From positions 248,159 through 312,158 of the forward strand of contig NZ_AXAJ01000003.1 in NCBI RefSeq assembly GCF_000472445.1: a stretch of DNA of 64,000 nt, written 5' to 3'. Both the position numbers and the translations under genes were made by a program. The notes beneath the pieces are model-generated. The model ran no database searches and was not told where the DNA came from. It saw nothing but the letters and a program-made list of their open reading frames with translations. The stretch is from Burkholderia sp. WSM2230. GTDB lineage: Bacteria > Pseudomonadota > Gammaproteobacteria > Burkholderiales > Burkholderiaceae. Shown here one piece after another: positions 37,181-45,989 of this stretch. The first letter of the stretch is position 1. Every line of letters begins with the position of its first letter.

Positions 37181-37536
37181 GGCACGCGGCCGGCGCGCGC
37201 CCGTTGCTGGTGCGTGCCGCACTGAACTGAACCGAATCAAGCGAGCGTTGCAAGGCAGCCCGGCGCGGGCACTGCCGGCTGGCGCACGCACGTCCGTCGC
37301 TCAGCTAACGGGCGGGAGCAGCAGTAGCGCCATTGCCGGAGATCCGCGGAAGACCGGCAATGCGATAACCACAAGTACTTCTAGTACGGAGACAACCGCG
37401 GCGGGGCCATGACGGCAGTTCGAGCCTCTTTGCGTTCGCGCGGGCGGCAGGCGCGACGCGCAGCAAAGCCGCAACTGGCATGGCCAATGCAATGCCCTTC
37501 GATTCTCAATCGACGGTCCCATCACAAGGAGGAATC
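37181..37536. other. Regulatory region upstream of the NCS1 permease
   Basis: 356 bases. Contains a perfect 9-base inverted repeat CATTGCCGG (37330-37338) and CCGGCAATG (37353-37361), 14 bases apart, suitable for a dimeric regulator or a hairpin. No gene; an in-frame upstream ATG at 37480 has no ribosome binding site. Confidence 0.45.
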
Positions 37537-39018
37537 ATGGCTCAGTTCAGTGCAGCGCCCGGCAGTTCCGCAATCCCCCCTTATGCAGACGGCGACGCAT
37601 CCGGCGACACCACGCTCCCGGCCGGCTACAGCAAGCGCTTATACAACGAGGACCTCGCGCCGTTGCGTCACCAGACATGGGGCGCCTATAACATCTTCGC
37701 GTTCTGGATGTCGGACGTGCACAGCGTGGGCGGCTATGTGTTCGCCGGGAGTCTCTTCGCGCTCGGCCTGACGAGCTGGCAGGTGCTGATCGCGCTGCTC
37801 GTCGGTATCACGATTGTCAACGTGCTGTGCAACCTCATCGCAAAGCCGAGCCAGGCGAACGGCGTGCCGTATCCGGTGGCGTGCCGCGCGACCTTCGGCG
37901 TGCTCGGCGCCAATATTCCCGCGGTGATTCGCGGCCTGATCGCGGTGGCTTGGTACGGGATTCAGACGTATCTCGCTTCGAGCGCGCTCGTGATCGTCGT
38001 GTTGAAGTTCGTTCCGCAACTGCTGCCGTATGCGGACGTTCATCGCCACGGTTTCATGGGGCTGTCGACGCTCGGCTGGTGCGGCTTCATGCTGCTGTGG
38101 GTGTTGCAGGCACTGGTGTTCTGGCATGGCATGGAGACCATCAAGAAGTTCATCGACTTCGCGGGTCCGGCGGTTTATGTCGTGATGTTCATTCTGGCCG
38201 GCTACATGGTGTATCGCGCGGGTTGGCGCAACATCGGCATCAATCTGGGAGGCGTCAAGTATCACGGCATGGAGGTGCTGCCGGTGATGATCACGGCGAC
38301 CTCGCTCGTCGTGTCGTACTTCTCCGGGCCGATGCTGAATTTCGGCGACTTTTCCCGCTACGGCAAGAGCTTTCGCAGCGTCCAGCGCGGCAATTTCTGG
38401 GGACTGTCGGTCAACTTCCTCGCGTTCTCGCTCGTGACGGTGATCACCACGGCGGCCACGCTGCCGGTGTTCGGCCAGTTGATCACCGACCCCGTCGAAA
38501 CGGTGGGCCGCATCGACTATCCGACCGCGGTGATTCTCGGCGCGCTGACCTTCACGATCGCGACGATCGGCATCAACATCGTCGCGAACTTCGTGTCGCC
38601 GGCCTTCGACTTCTCGAACGTCGCTCCGCGGCTCATCAGCTGGCGCGCGGGCGGCATGCTGGCCGCGGTGGCGTCGATCTTCATCACGCCGTGGAATCTG
38701 TTCAACAACCCGGCCGTGATTCACTACACGCTGGACGTGCTCGGCAGCTTCATCGGACCTTTGTACGGAATCCTGATCGTCGATTACTACCTCGTGAAGC
38801 GTCAGAAAGTCGTGCTCGACGATCTGTACAGCGTGGCGCCCACGGGTTCGTACTGGTATCGCAACGGCGTCAACTATCTGGCCGTTGCGGCACTGTTGCC
38901 AGCCGCGCTTATCGCCGTGCTGTGCGTGATGGTGCCGTCGCTCGACGGTATGGCGAACTTCTCGTGGTTCATCGGCGCGGGCCTGGGGGCGCTGTTCTAT
39001 CGCGTGCTGGCGCGCTGA
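37537..39018 (+). CDS. NCS1-family purine/allantoin/cytosine permease
   Basis: 493-residue membrane protein with about 12 helices. The family entry is LYNEDLAPLRHQTWGAYNIFAFWMSDVHSV (about 34-63); the helix with WYGIQTYLASSALV and the NFGDFSRYGKSF loop are typical of uracil/allantoin/hydantoin permeases. NPAVIHYTLDVLGSFIGPLYGI is the conserved late helix pair. Given the downstream genes, uptake of allantoin or a related purine product is the likely role. AAGGAGG at 37527-37533 fixes the ATG at 37537. Confidence 0.88.
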   Translation: MAQFSAAPGSSAIPPYADGDASGDTTLPAGYSKRLYNEDLAPLRHQTWGAYNIFAFWMSDVHSVGGYVFAGSLFALGLTSWQVLIALLVGITIVNVLCNLIAKPSQANGVPYPVACRATFGVLGANIPAVIRGLIAVAWYGIQTYLASSALVIVVLKFVPQLLPYADVHRHGFMGLSTLGWCGFMLLWVLQALVFWHGMETIKKFIDFAGPAVYVVMFILAGYMVYRAGWRNIGINLGGVKYHGMEVLPVMITATSLVVSYFSGPMLNFGDFSRYGKSFRSVQRGNFWGLSVNFLAFSLVTVITTAATLPVFGQLITDPVETVGRIDYPTAVILGALTFTIATIGINIVANFVSPAFDFSNVAPRLISWRAGGMLAAVASIFITPWNLFNNPAVIHYTLDVLGSFIGPLYGILIVDYYLVKRQKVVLDDLYSVAPTGSYWYRNGVNYLAVAALLPAALIAVLCVMVPSLDGMANFSWFIGAGLGALFYRVLAR

Positions 39019-39080
39019 GCGTCGGTAGATGAAAGCGGCAGTGCCAGTGCACTGCCGATGCAGGCGAAACAGGAGACGAA

Positions 39081-39908
39081 ATGCGCATCAAACTGATCAA
39101 CCCGAACACGACCCAGCGCATGACCGATGCAATGGGCCGCTGCGCACGCGAAATCGCGGCGCCGGGCACAGAGGTCATCGCGGTGAGTCCGACAATGGGG
39201 CCGCCATCCATCGAAGGCTATTACGACGAAGCGCTCGCGACGCCCGGTCTTCTCGCCGAAGTCATGTCAGGCGAGCGCGAGGGCTGCGACGGCTACGTGA
39301 TCGCGTGTTTCGGCGACCCTGGCCTTTACGCGGCGCGCGAGCTCGCGCGCGGGCCGGTGATCGGCATCGCGGAGGCGGCCATGCACGCGGCGAGCGTGCT
39401 GGCGCCGGGCTTTTCAGTGGTGACGACGCTGGCGCGCACCTGCGGCATGGCGTGGCATCTCGCCGAACGCTATGGCATGCGGCGCTTTTGCCGCAACGTG
39501 CGCGCGACCGACGTCGCAGTGCTCGATCTCGACAAGCCGGGCTCGGCGGCGCGTCGCATCATTCTCGATGAATGCCGGCGGGCGCTGGCCGAGGACGGGT
39601 CGGAGGCGATCGTGCTCGGCTGTGCGGGCATGGCGGAGCTGTGCGCGGAGATCGAGGACGCGCTTGGCGCGCCAGTGATCGAAGGCGTGACGGCTGCCGT
39701 CAAGTGGACTGAGGCGCTTGTCGCACTTCGGCTTTCGACAGCCAAGCGCGGCGACTATGCGCGGCCGCTGCCCAAGCGCTACGACGGTGCCCTCGAATCG
39801 TTCAGTCCGTCGGCAGTGGACCCGAACCCGTTGCCGCCGCGCGTGATCGATGCCGGCTCGCTGCGGGTAAACACCAGCGAAGCCGAGCCGCACATACATT
39901 CAGTCTGA
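39081..39908 (+). CDS. hpxA: Allantoin/hydantoin racemase (Asp/Glu racemase family)
   Basis: 275-residue member of the aspartate/hydantoin racemase family. Conserved: LINPNTTQRMTDAM at the N-terminus, the first catalytic Cys in VIACFGDPGLY and the second in VLGCAGMAEL. In this cluster it most likely interconverts R- and S-allantoin so PuuE can use both. AGGAGACGAA precedes the ATG. A 30-residue C-terminal tail is not part of the fold. Symbol by context; a hydantoin racemase role cannot be ruled out. Confidence 0.75.
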   Translation: MRIKLINPNTTQRMTDAMGRCAREIAAPGTEVIAVSPTMGPPSIEGYYDEALATPGLLAEVMSGEREGCDGYVIACFGDPGLYAARELARGPVIGIAEAAMHAASVLAPGFSVVTTLARTCGMAWHLAERYGMRRFCRNVRATDVAVLDLDKPGSAARRIILDECRRALAEDGSEAIVLGCAGMAELCAEIEDALGAPVIEGVTAAVKWTEALVALRLSTAKRGDYARPLPKRYDGALESFSPSAVDPNPLPPRVIDAGSLRVNTSEAEPHIHSV

Positions 39909-40101
39909 CACGCACTATCTGCCCGGGTGTATGGGCGCGTCCCGGTGTTTTCGCTACACTGGGTCAACTCGGCGCGGGCTGCCCGACGTGCTTTCCGCAG
40001 CGCTCGCGCAGATCGCCGCAGCGGCGCCAGGCCTGCCTTCGGCAGGTCCTGCACCGCGCCTTGCGAGCACACACGTATTGCCACCACGCATTCGTCAAAT
40101 C

Positions 40102-41052
40102 ATGCCACTCGACTCCAGCTATCCACGTGATCTGATCGGCTACGGCCGCCACCCGGTGCAGGCCAACTGGCCAGGGCGAGCGCGCGTCGCCGTGCAATTC
40201 GTCCTCAACTATGAGGAGGGCGGTGAAAATTGTGTACTGCACGGCGATCCCGGCTCGGAGCAGTTTCTGTCGGAGATTGTCGGCGCGGCAGCCTATCCGG
40301 CTCGTCACATGAGCATGGAGTCAATCTACGAGTATGGTTCGCGCGCCGGCGTGTGGCGCATTCTGCGCGAATTCGAAAAGCGCGGCTTGCCGCTCACCGT
40401 ATTCGGCGTGGGCATGGCGATCGAACGGCACCCCGAGCTCGCGCGTGCGTTCGTCGAACTCGGTCACGAGATCGCATGTCACGGCTATCGCTGGATTCAC
40501 TATCAGGACGTCCCGCCGGAAAAAGAAGCCGAGCATATGCGGCTCGGCATGCAGGCCATAGAACGTGTCACGGGCGAGCGTCCGCTTGGCTGGTACACCG
40601 GTCGCGACAGTCCGAACACGCACCGGCTCGTCGCGGAATATGGCGGGTTTATGTACGACTCCGATTACTACGGCGACGACCTGCCGTTCTGGATGGACGT
40701 CGAAGTCACCGGTGGTTCGACGGTGCCGCAACTGATCGTGCCGTACACGCTCGACACCAACGACATGCGTTTCGCGAGCCCGCAGGGCTTTAACACAGCG
40801 GACCATTTCTTCACGTACCTGCGCGACGCGTTCGACGTGCTGTACGAAGAAGGCGACGAAGCGCCGAAGATGCTGTCGGTCGGCATGCACTGCCGGCTGC
40901 TCGGACGCCCGGGGCGCTTCCGCGCACTGCAGCGTTTTCTCGACCATATCGAACAGCATGATCGCGTATGGGTGACGCGGCGCGTCGACATCGCGCGGCA
41001 CTGGCGCGAACATCATCCCTATCAGCAAAACAACCGCGAGGCGGCGGCATGA
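40102..41052 (+). CDS. puuE: Allantoinase, polysaccharide-deacetylase type
   Basis: 316-residue enzyme hydrolysing allantoin to allantoate, of the metal-independent or NodB-like family rather than the amidohydrolase type. Conserved: YPRDLIGYGRHP at the start, VQFVLNYEEGGENCVLHGD, EIACHGYRWIHYQ and GWYTGRDSPNTHRLVAE. The start at 40102 matches the family N-terminus, though the ribosome binding site is weak; upstream frame sequence is not conserved. Its TGA overlaps the ATG of uraD (ATGA at 41049-41052). Confidence 0.92.
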   Translation: MPLDSSYPRDLIGYGRHPVQANWPGRARVAVQFVLNYEEGGENCVLHGDPGSEQFLSEIVGAAAYPARHMSMESIYEYGSRAGVWRILREFEKRGLPLTVFGVGMAIERHPELARAFVELGHEIACHGYRWIHYQDVPPEKEAEHMRLGMQAIERVTGERPLGWYTGRDSPNTHRLVAEYGGFMYDSDYYGDDLPFWMDVEVTGGSTVPQLIVPYTLDTNDMRFASPQGFNTADHFFTYLRDAFDVLYEEGDEAPKMLSVGMHCRLLGRPGRFRALQRFLDHIEQHDRVWVTRRVDIARHWREHHPYQQNNREAAA

Positions 41053-41570
41053 AGGCGATGCACTACACACTGGATCAACTCAACAGCATTTCGACCGACG
41101 CATTCGTCGCGGCGCTTTCGGGCATCTTCGAGCATTCGCCGTGGGTCGCGGAAATGGCGGCGCATGAGCGGCCGTTTGCGAGCATCGACGACTTGCATCG
41201 CAAGATGTCGAACATCGTGGAGACGGCGGGCGAAGAGAAGCAGCTTGCGTTGATCAATGCGCACCCGGAACTTGCCGGCAAGGCGGCGGTGCGCGGCGAA
41301 CTCACCGCGGAATCGACGCGTGAGCAAAGCGGCGCGGGCCTTTCGCAATGCACGCAGGAAGAGTTCGACAAGCTGCTGGCACTGAACACCGCATATCGCG
41401 AGAAGTTCGGCTTTCCGTTCATTCTCGCGGTGCGCGGCTACGACCGTCACGGCATCATCGCGAACTTCGAGGCGCGCGTGAACAACAGCCGCGCCGACGA
41501 ACTGCGCGCGAGCCTCGATCAAATCTACCGTATCGCACGTTTCCGGCTCGAAGACCTGATCAGCGTGTGA
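41049..41570 (+). CDS. uraD: 2-oxo-4-hydroxy-4-carboxy-5-ureidoimidazoline (OHCU) decarboxylase
   Basis: 173-residue helical enzyme that turns OHCU into S-allantoin. Signatures: FVAALSGIFEHSPWVAEMA, LINAHPELAGKAAVRGELT with the catalytic His in NAHPEL, and EKFGFPFILAVRGYDRHGII. Coupled to puuE by a 4-base overlap. Together with urate oxidase PuuD and HIU hydrolase from the opposite strand it completes stereospecific urate to allantoin conversion. Confidence 0.94.
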   Translation: MKAMHYTLDQLNSISTDAFVAALSGIFEHSPWVAEMAAHERPFASIDDLHRKMSNIVETAGEEKQLALINAHPELAGKAAVRGELTAESTREQSGAGLSQCTQEEFDKLLALNTAYREKFGFPFILAVRGYDRHGIIANFEARVNNSRADELRASLDQIYRIARFRLEDLISV

Positions 41571-41656
41571 CGAACGCATGATCGCTGCTGTGCTCCGACT
41601 CAGCGGCTCTTCGCCGGAACGTTTTTTAGCACACACAAACATCAAGGAAGACAAAG

Positions 41657-42670
41657 ATGGCACTCCCGATTCTCGACCCCAACGCTCCCGAATTCACGCG
41701 CCGCTACGTGAATCTGGCGGACCCGCGCCTGGGCGCGCAGGCGCTCGAGGCCAGCGACGAATTCTTCGCACCGAAGGAGCGCATGCTGAACCCGGAGCCG
41801 GCCGTCTTCATTCCCGGCAAGTACGACGAGCACGGCAAGTGGATGGACGGCTGGGAAACGCGCCGCAAGCGCGTGACCGGCTACGACTGGTGCATCGTCA
41901 AGCTCGCGCGTCCGGGCGTGATCAAGGGACTCGATCTCGACACGAGCCACTTCACGGGTAATTTCCCGCCGGCCGCTTCGGTCGAAGCGGCGCGCGTGGT
42001 GGACGGCGTGCCGAACCTGTCGACGCAATGGACCGAGATCGTGCCGTCGACCACCTTGCAGGGCAACAGCCACCACTACCTGGAAGTGGGCGACGCTACT
42101 GCCTACACGCACTTGCGCGTGAACATCTATCCGGATGGCGGTATCGCGCGGCTGCGCGTGTACGGTCAGCCGCAAGTCGACTGGGCCGGCGCGAGCCGTA
42201 CCGAACAGTTCGATCTGGCCGCGATGGAAAACGGCGCATACCTCGTCGCCGCTAATAACCAGCACTTCGGCGCGGCTTCGACCATTCTGATGCCGGGCCG
42301 CGGTGTGAACATGGGCGACGGCTGGGAAACGCGGCGCCGTCGCGAGCCCGGCAACGACTGGGCGATCGTCGCGCTGGCGCAGCCGGGCGTGATTACGAAG
42401 ATCGAAGTGGACACCGCACACTTCAAGGGCAACTATCCGGACCGCTGCTCGATTCAGGCCGCCTACGTGACGGGCGGCACCGACAGCTCGCTGGTCACGC
42501 AGGCGATGTTCTGGCCGGTGCTGCTCGGCGAGCAGAAGCTGCAAATGGACAAGCAGCATTACTTCGAAAGCGAGATCGCCGCGCTCGGCCCGGTCACGCA
42601 CGTGCGCTTTAACATCATTCCGGACGGCGGCGTATCGCGCCTGCGTCTGTGGGGCACGCTCGCATCATGA
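41657..42670 (+). CDS. alc: Allantoicase
   Basis: 337-residue enzyme that splits allantoate into ureidoglycolate and urea. It has the internal duplication of the family: two galactose-binding-like halves, each with [18 protein letters not shown], then [26 protein letters not shown] and a [20 protein letters not shown] motif. AAGGAAGACAAAG precedes the ATG. The stop overlaps the ATG of the next gene (42667-42670). Confidence 0.95.
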   Translation: MALPILDPNAPEFTRRYVNLADPRLGAQALEASDEFFAPKERMLNPEPAVFIPGKYDEHGKWMDGWETRRKRVTGYDWCIVKLARPGVIKGLDLDTSHFTGNFPPAASVEAARVVDGVPNLSTQWTEIVPSTTLQGNSHHYLEVGDATAYTHLRVNIYPDGGIARLRVYGQPQVDWAGASRTEQFDLAAMENGAYLVAANNQHFGAASTILMPGRGVNMGDGWETRRRREPGNDWAIVALAQPGVITKIEVDTAHFKGNYPDRCSIQAAYVTGGTDSSLVTQAMFWPVLLGEQKLQMDKQHYFESEIAALGPVTHVRFNIIPDGGVSRLRLWGTLAS

Positions 42671-43179
42671 AGACGCTCGCCATCGAACCATTGACCAGGG
42701 AAGCGTTCGCCGTGTTCGGTGACGTGATCGAGCTCGAGGGCGCGAAGCAGATTCCGATCAATCTCGGCACGACGATCCGTTATCACGATCTCGCGAAAGT
42801 GGACGTCAGCGACGAGAACGGCCGCACGCTCGTTAATCTGTTTCGCGGGCAGCCGCGTACGCTGCCGTTCGAGGTGAAGATGCTCGAGCGTCATCCGCTT
42901 GGCAGCCAGGCATTCGTGCCGCTGAACGACAAGCCGTATCTCGTGGTGGTGGCGCCCGCGGGCGAGCTCGACGAATCGAAGATCCGCGCATTCGTCACGA
43001 GCGGCTGGCAGGGCGTCAATTACGCGAAGGGCGTGTGGCACCATCCGCTGATCGCGTTGGGGGAAGTGAGCGACTTCATCGTCGTCGATCGCGGCGGGGA
43101 AGGGCTCAATCTCAACGAGCAGGATCTCGCCGAGCCGCTGTGGTTGACTGAGGATGCGTTGAGCGCGGTGGCGATATAG
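42667..43179 (+). CDS. allA: Ureidoglycolate lyase
   Basis: 170-residue cupin-like enzyme that cleaves ureidoglycolate to glyoxylate and urea. Conserved: [27 protein letters not shown] and [13 protein letters not shown], with the metal or substrate His residues in the last. Translationally coupled to alc. Ends the rightward cluster: a terminator follows about 45 bases after the stop. Confidence 0.93.
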   Translation: MKTLAIEPLTREAFAVFGDVIELEGAKQIPINLGTTIRYHDLAKVDVSDENGRTLVNLFRGQPRTLPFEVKMLERHPLGSQAFVPLNDKPYLVVVAPAGELDESKIRAFVTSGWQGVNYAKGVWHHPLIALGEVSDFIVVDRGGEGLNLNEQDLAEPLWLTEDALSAVAI

Positions 43180-43224
43180 CTTCTGTGCTCAGGTGTTAGT
43201 GACGAGCAAGTTTGATCTTGAAGG

Positions 43225-43262
43225 GCCCGCAGCAGGGTGATGCTGCGGGCTCTTTGCTTTTC
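43225..43262 (+). terminator. Rho-independent terminator after allA
   Basis: GCCCGCAGCA (43225-43234), loop GGGTGA, TGCTGCGGGC (43241-43250), then TCTTTGCTTTT. Perfect 10-base stem. Confidence 0.85.
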
Positions 43263-43656
43263 CCGCGGTCGTCATTTGCGTTCTGGGTCGCGGGCAATGG
43301 CCATGGTGCCAGGCGCACGGAGATGTGCCGACGCAGTCATGGACGTGACCATGGCCTTTGCCGCGCTTCTTGCAGTGCACGCACGACGAACTTCGAGCCG
43401 CGGCACGTGGCGTGAAGCTGTGGAACTGGCGCACGCGTGCCAGCATGCAGTGTGGGTCGTGCGCGCCGTCGCGCCAGGTCCATCAAAATGCGTTGATCAA
43501 ATACCGGCATCAGACGCGAAGCGGTGAGCATGAGACCGCAATCAAAACAGCGCGGAGGACAATCAGCCAAAAAAAAGCGGACTTCCCGCTTTCGCGAAAA
43601 GCCCGCTTCCTGACACTGACCGACACCGGGCACACAGACGCCCGGCTACACCTAAA
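43263..43656. other. Convergent intergenic region
   Basis: About 395 bases between two terminated convergent units. Holds the puuD terminator and no gene that I can support; frames on both strands lack start signals. Confidence 0.4.
43566..43607 (-). terminator. Terminator of the leftward uraH/puuD unit
   Basis: On the minus strand AGCGGGC pairs with GTCCGCT (one G-T pair) and is followed by eight T. Lies about 50 bases past the puuD stop. A small extra hairpin CCGGGC/GCCCGG lies at about 43627-43646. Confidence 0.65.
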
Positions 43657-44850
43657 TCACTTTGCCGCGCCGCCCTCGAACCACGCGGCGATTTTCATCC
43701 GCTCCTCGTCGGTCATATGGGTGACGTTGCCGAGCGGCATCGCCTTGAGCGTCACCGCCTGCTGATAGATGCGCTGTGCGTTCTGCGAAATTTCATCCGG
43801 CGTGTCGAGCAGCACGCCGGCGGGGGCGCTGCCCATCATCGTCGGATGCGCGGAGTGGCATGCCGCGCAGCGCTGTTGCAGCACGGGCGCGATGTCGGCC
43901 ACTTTCACCGTGGGCGCATTCGCTGCTTGCGCCTGCGCTACCATGGGCTTGGGCATCGTCCAGAAGAGGGCGCCGAACATCAGCGCGATGCCGACGAGCG
44001 GCAAATACCACAGCACCTGGCCGCGATGGCGCATCACGAAAAACTGACGGATCAGCGCGCCAGCCAGCATGATCACGACAAGCACGGCCCAGTTGTACGG
44101 ATGCGTGTACGTCATCGCGTAGTGATTGGATAGCATCGCGAACACCACCGGCAACGTGAAGTACGTGTTGTGCACGGAACGCTGCTTGCCGCGCTTGCCG
44201 TAGATGGGGTTCGGCGTGTCGCCCTTGAGCATCGCGTCGACCATCTTGCGCTGGCCGGGAATGATCACGAAAAACACGTTGGCCGACATGATCGTCGCGA
44301 GCATCGCGCCCATGATCAGATAGGCCGCGCGCCCCGTGAAGATATGACAAGCGAGCCACGCCGCGATCAGCACATACACGCCGACGCAGATGCCGAGCAC
44401 CCTGTCCTTGTTGCCGAGCATCCGGCACAGCGAGTCATACACGATCCAGCCCGCGGCGAGAAAGCCGAGCGCCGACGCGACCGCCACCACCGGGCCCATG
44501 TCGAGCACATTTTTGTCGATCAGATACGTGGACGGCGAAAACAGATACAGCACCGTGAAGAGGCCGAAGCCCGACAGCCACGTGGTGTACGACGGCCACT
44601 TCGACCAGTGCAGGTCGTCGGGCATTTCGGGCGGCGCGACGGTGTACTTCTGCATGTTGTAAAAGCCGCCGCCGTGCACATGCCAGAGTTCGCCGAACAC
44701 GCCGCGTCTGCGCTGGTTCGGGTCCTGCGGCGGTTTCAGGCTGTTGTCGAGCGCGACGAAATAGAACGACTCGCCGATCCACGCAATGGCGGCGATGACG
44801 TGGAACCAGCGAATCGCGAGATTCAACCAGTCGGTGATAAAGCCTTCCAT
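43657..44850 (-). CDS. puuD: Membrane urate hydroxylase (urate oxidase) with C-terminal cytochrome c
   Basis: 397-residue membrane enzyme that oxidises urate to 5-hydroxyisourate and passes electrons to a cytochrome instead of making H2O2. About eight helices; conserved IRWFHVIAAIAWIGESFYF near the start and SVHNTYFTLPVVFAMLSNHY. After about residue 310 a cytochrome c domain has RCAACHSAHP and a distal Met (TLKAMPLGNVTHMT). ATG at 44850 with GGAGGAG upstream; the ATG at 44874 lacks one. Runs with uraH on the minus strand. Confidence 0.93.
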   Translation of the reverse strand: MEGFITDWLNLAIRWFHVIAAIAWIGESFYFVALDNSLKPPQDPNQRRRGVFGELWHVHGGGFYNMQKYTVAPPEMPDDLHWSKWPSYTTWLSGFGLFTVLYLFSPSTYLIDKNVLDMGPVVAVASALGFLAAGWIVYDSLCRMLGNKDRVLGICVGVYVLIAAWLACHIFTGRAAYLIMGAMLATIMSANVFFVIIPGQRKMVDAMLKGDTPNPIYGKRGKQRSVHNTYFTLPVVFAMLSNHYAMTYTHPYNWAVLVVIMLAGALIRQFFVMRHRGQVLWYLPLVGIALMFGALFWTMPKPMVAQAQAANAPTVKVADIAPVLQQRCAACHSAHPTMMGSAPAGVLLDTPDEISQNAQRIYQQAVTLKAMPLGNVTHMTDEERMKIAAWFEGGAAK

Positions 44851-45081
44851 GAAACTCCTCCACTTCTGATTCATTGTTCGCGCGGCGGCGTTTGTGCGTC
44901 GCGCATCCGCTTGACGGATGGTGCGAACAGGACGCCGCTGCGCGGACTGCAGGATGAAAGACGCGGTGCGTTCAGTTCGCGCGACGTCGTTTGTTTGCGT
45001 TTTTGTTGGGGCTCTTGTGTCGAGAGCGCGTGTGCCATGGCTACCAATCAGCAGCCAATGACGAGCACATCGAGCCGCGCA

Positions 45082-45435
45082 TCAACTGCCGCGATACGTG
45101 CTGTACGACCACGGCGACACGAGCAGCGGCACGTGGTAGTGCGCCCCTGCGTCGGCGATACCGAAGCGCAACACCACGCGATCCACGAAACGCGGCTCGG
45201 GCACCTTCGTGCCGATCGACGCGAAGTAGTCGCCCGCGCCGAAGACCAGTTCGTATTCGCCGGCGACGAACGCGTCGCCTTGTAGCAGCGGCTCGTCGCA
45301 GCGGCCGTCGTCATTCGTGAGGGTGGTTTTCAGCGCGCGGCGCGTCTCGCCCGAAAGCGCGAAGAGTTCGACCTTGATGCCCGCGCCGGGACGGCCGTTC
45401 GCGGTATCGAGCACATGGGTAGTGAGCTTTCCCAT
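45082..45435 (-). CDS. uraH: 5-hydroxyisourate hydrolase (transthyretin-like)
   Basis: 117-residue enzyme that hydrolyses 5-hydroxyisourate to OHCU. Typical: LTTHVLDTANGRPGAGIKVELF (His, Arg in active site), the RCDEPLL region and the C-terminal signature HYHVPLLVSPWSYSTYRGS. AAGGAAA lies just upstream of the ATG at 45435. First gene of the leftward unit; puuD follows after about 230 bases. Confidence 0.96.
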   Translation of the reverse strand: MGKLTTHVLDTANGRPGAGIKVELFALSGETRRALKTTLTNDDGRCDEPLLQGDAFVAGEYELVFGAGDYFASIGTKVPEPRFVDRVVLRFGIADAGAHYHVPLLVSPWSYSTYRGS

Positions 45436-45989
45436 TCGCAATTTTCCTTGTGTGTTTGCGAGGTTTCGGCGGCAGCCCGATCCAGATACGTTTGCGGCGG
45501 ATCGAGGCTCCACGTCAGTGGCTACATACCCGTCGGCGAATTGAAGCGAGCGCCGTGGGAGCCATTGTAAAAACTTGTTCTGTCGAGCGCGCGCGCGATA
45601 AGAAAGATAATAGCTGGCGCATGAAGGACAGTGCGCTGAAAGCCGCAGCGAGTTCGGTGCCGCGACGCTTTGCACGCATACGATCCCCGTTGGATCGTAC
45701 CGGCGTCAAAAATGACCCACTATATCGGCAGCCTGAAGTTGGTTATCGCAAACGCGCGAGTTGCCAGCCTTATTTTGGCCGCTGAAGGTTACGCCTGTGC
45801 GCCGCAGCAATACGACGCCCGGGTGGATAGCGCGGGCTTCGCGCGGCACACGTCCCGAAGACGGCGCATGACGCTGGGTAACCGGGCCAACGGCGTTCGA
45901 CGGGACGCGGCGGCGCGGGCGACCTGACCCACGCGCCGTCACATCGCGTTCGGACGACTTTGCACGGAAGCAATCAGGCGGAGAAACGG
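45436..45989. other. Divergent regulatory region, uraH / 8-oxoguanine deaminase
   Basis: 554 bases without a convincing gene; the frame 45670-45927 has no conserved content. A perfect 8-base inverted repeat, TACGATCC (45679-45686) and GGATCGTA (45692-45699) with a 5-base spacer, looks like an operator. The 45590-45740 stretch is AT-richer and may hold promoters for both directions. Confidence 0.45.
45679..45699. promoter_or_regulatory. Inverted repeat, candidate operator
   Basis: TACGATCC, CCGTT, GGATCGTA. Exact 8-base arms, 21 bases in all, between two divergent purine genes. Size and symmetry suit a dimeric repressor of GntR, TetR or MarR type. Confidence 0.5.

Noticed and set aside
43358..43765. 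135-codon frame between allA and puuD
   Set aside because: Overlaps the puuD terminator and gene end antisense; no start signal.
45670..45927. 85-codon frame between uraH and the deaminase
   Set aside because: No ribosome binding site, no recognisable content, and it spans the operator-like repeat; treated as intergenic.
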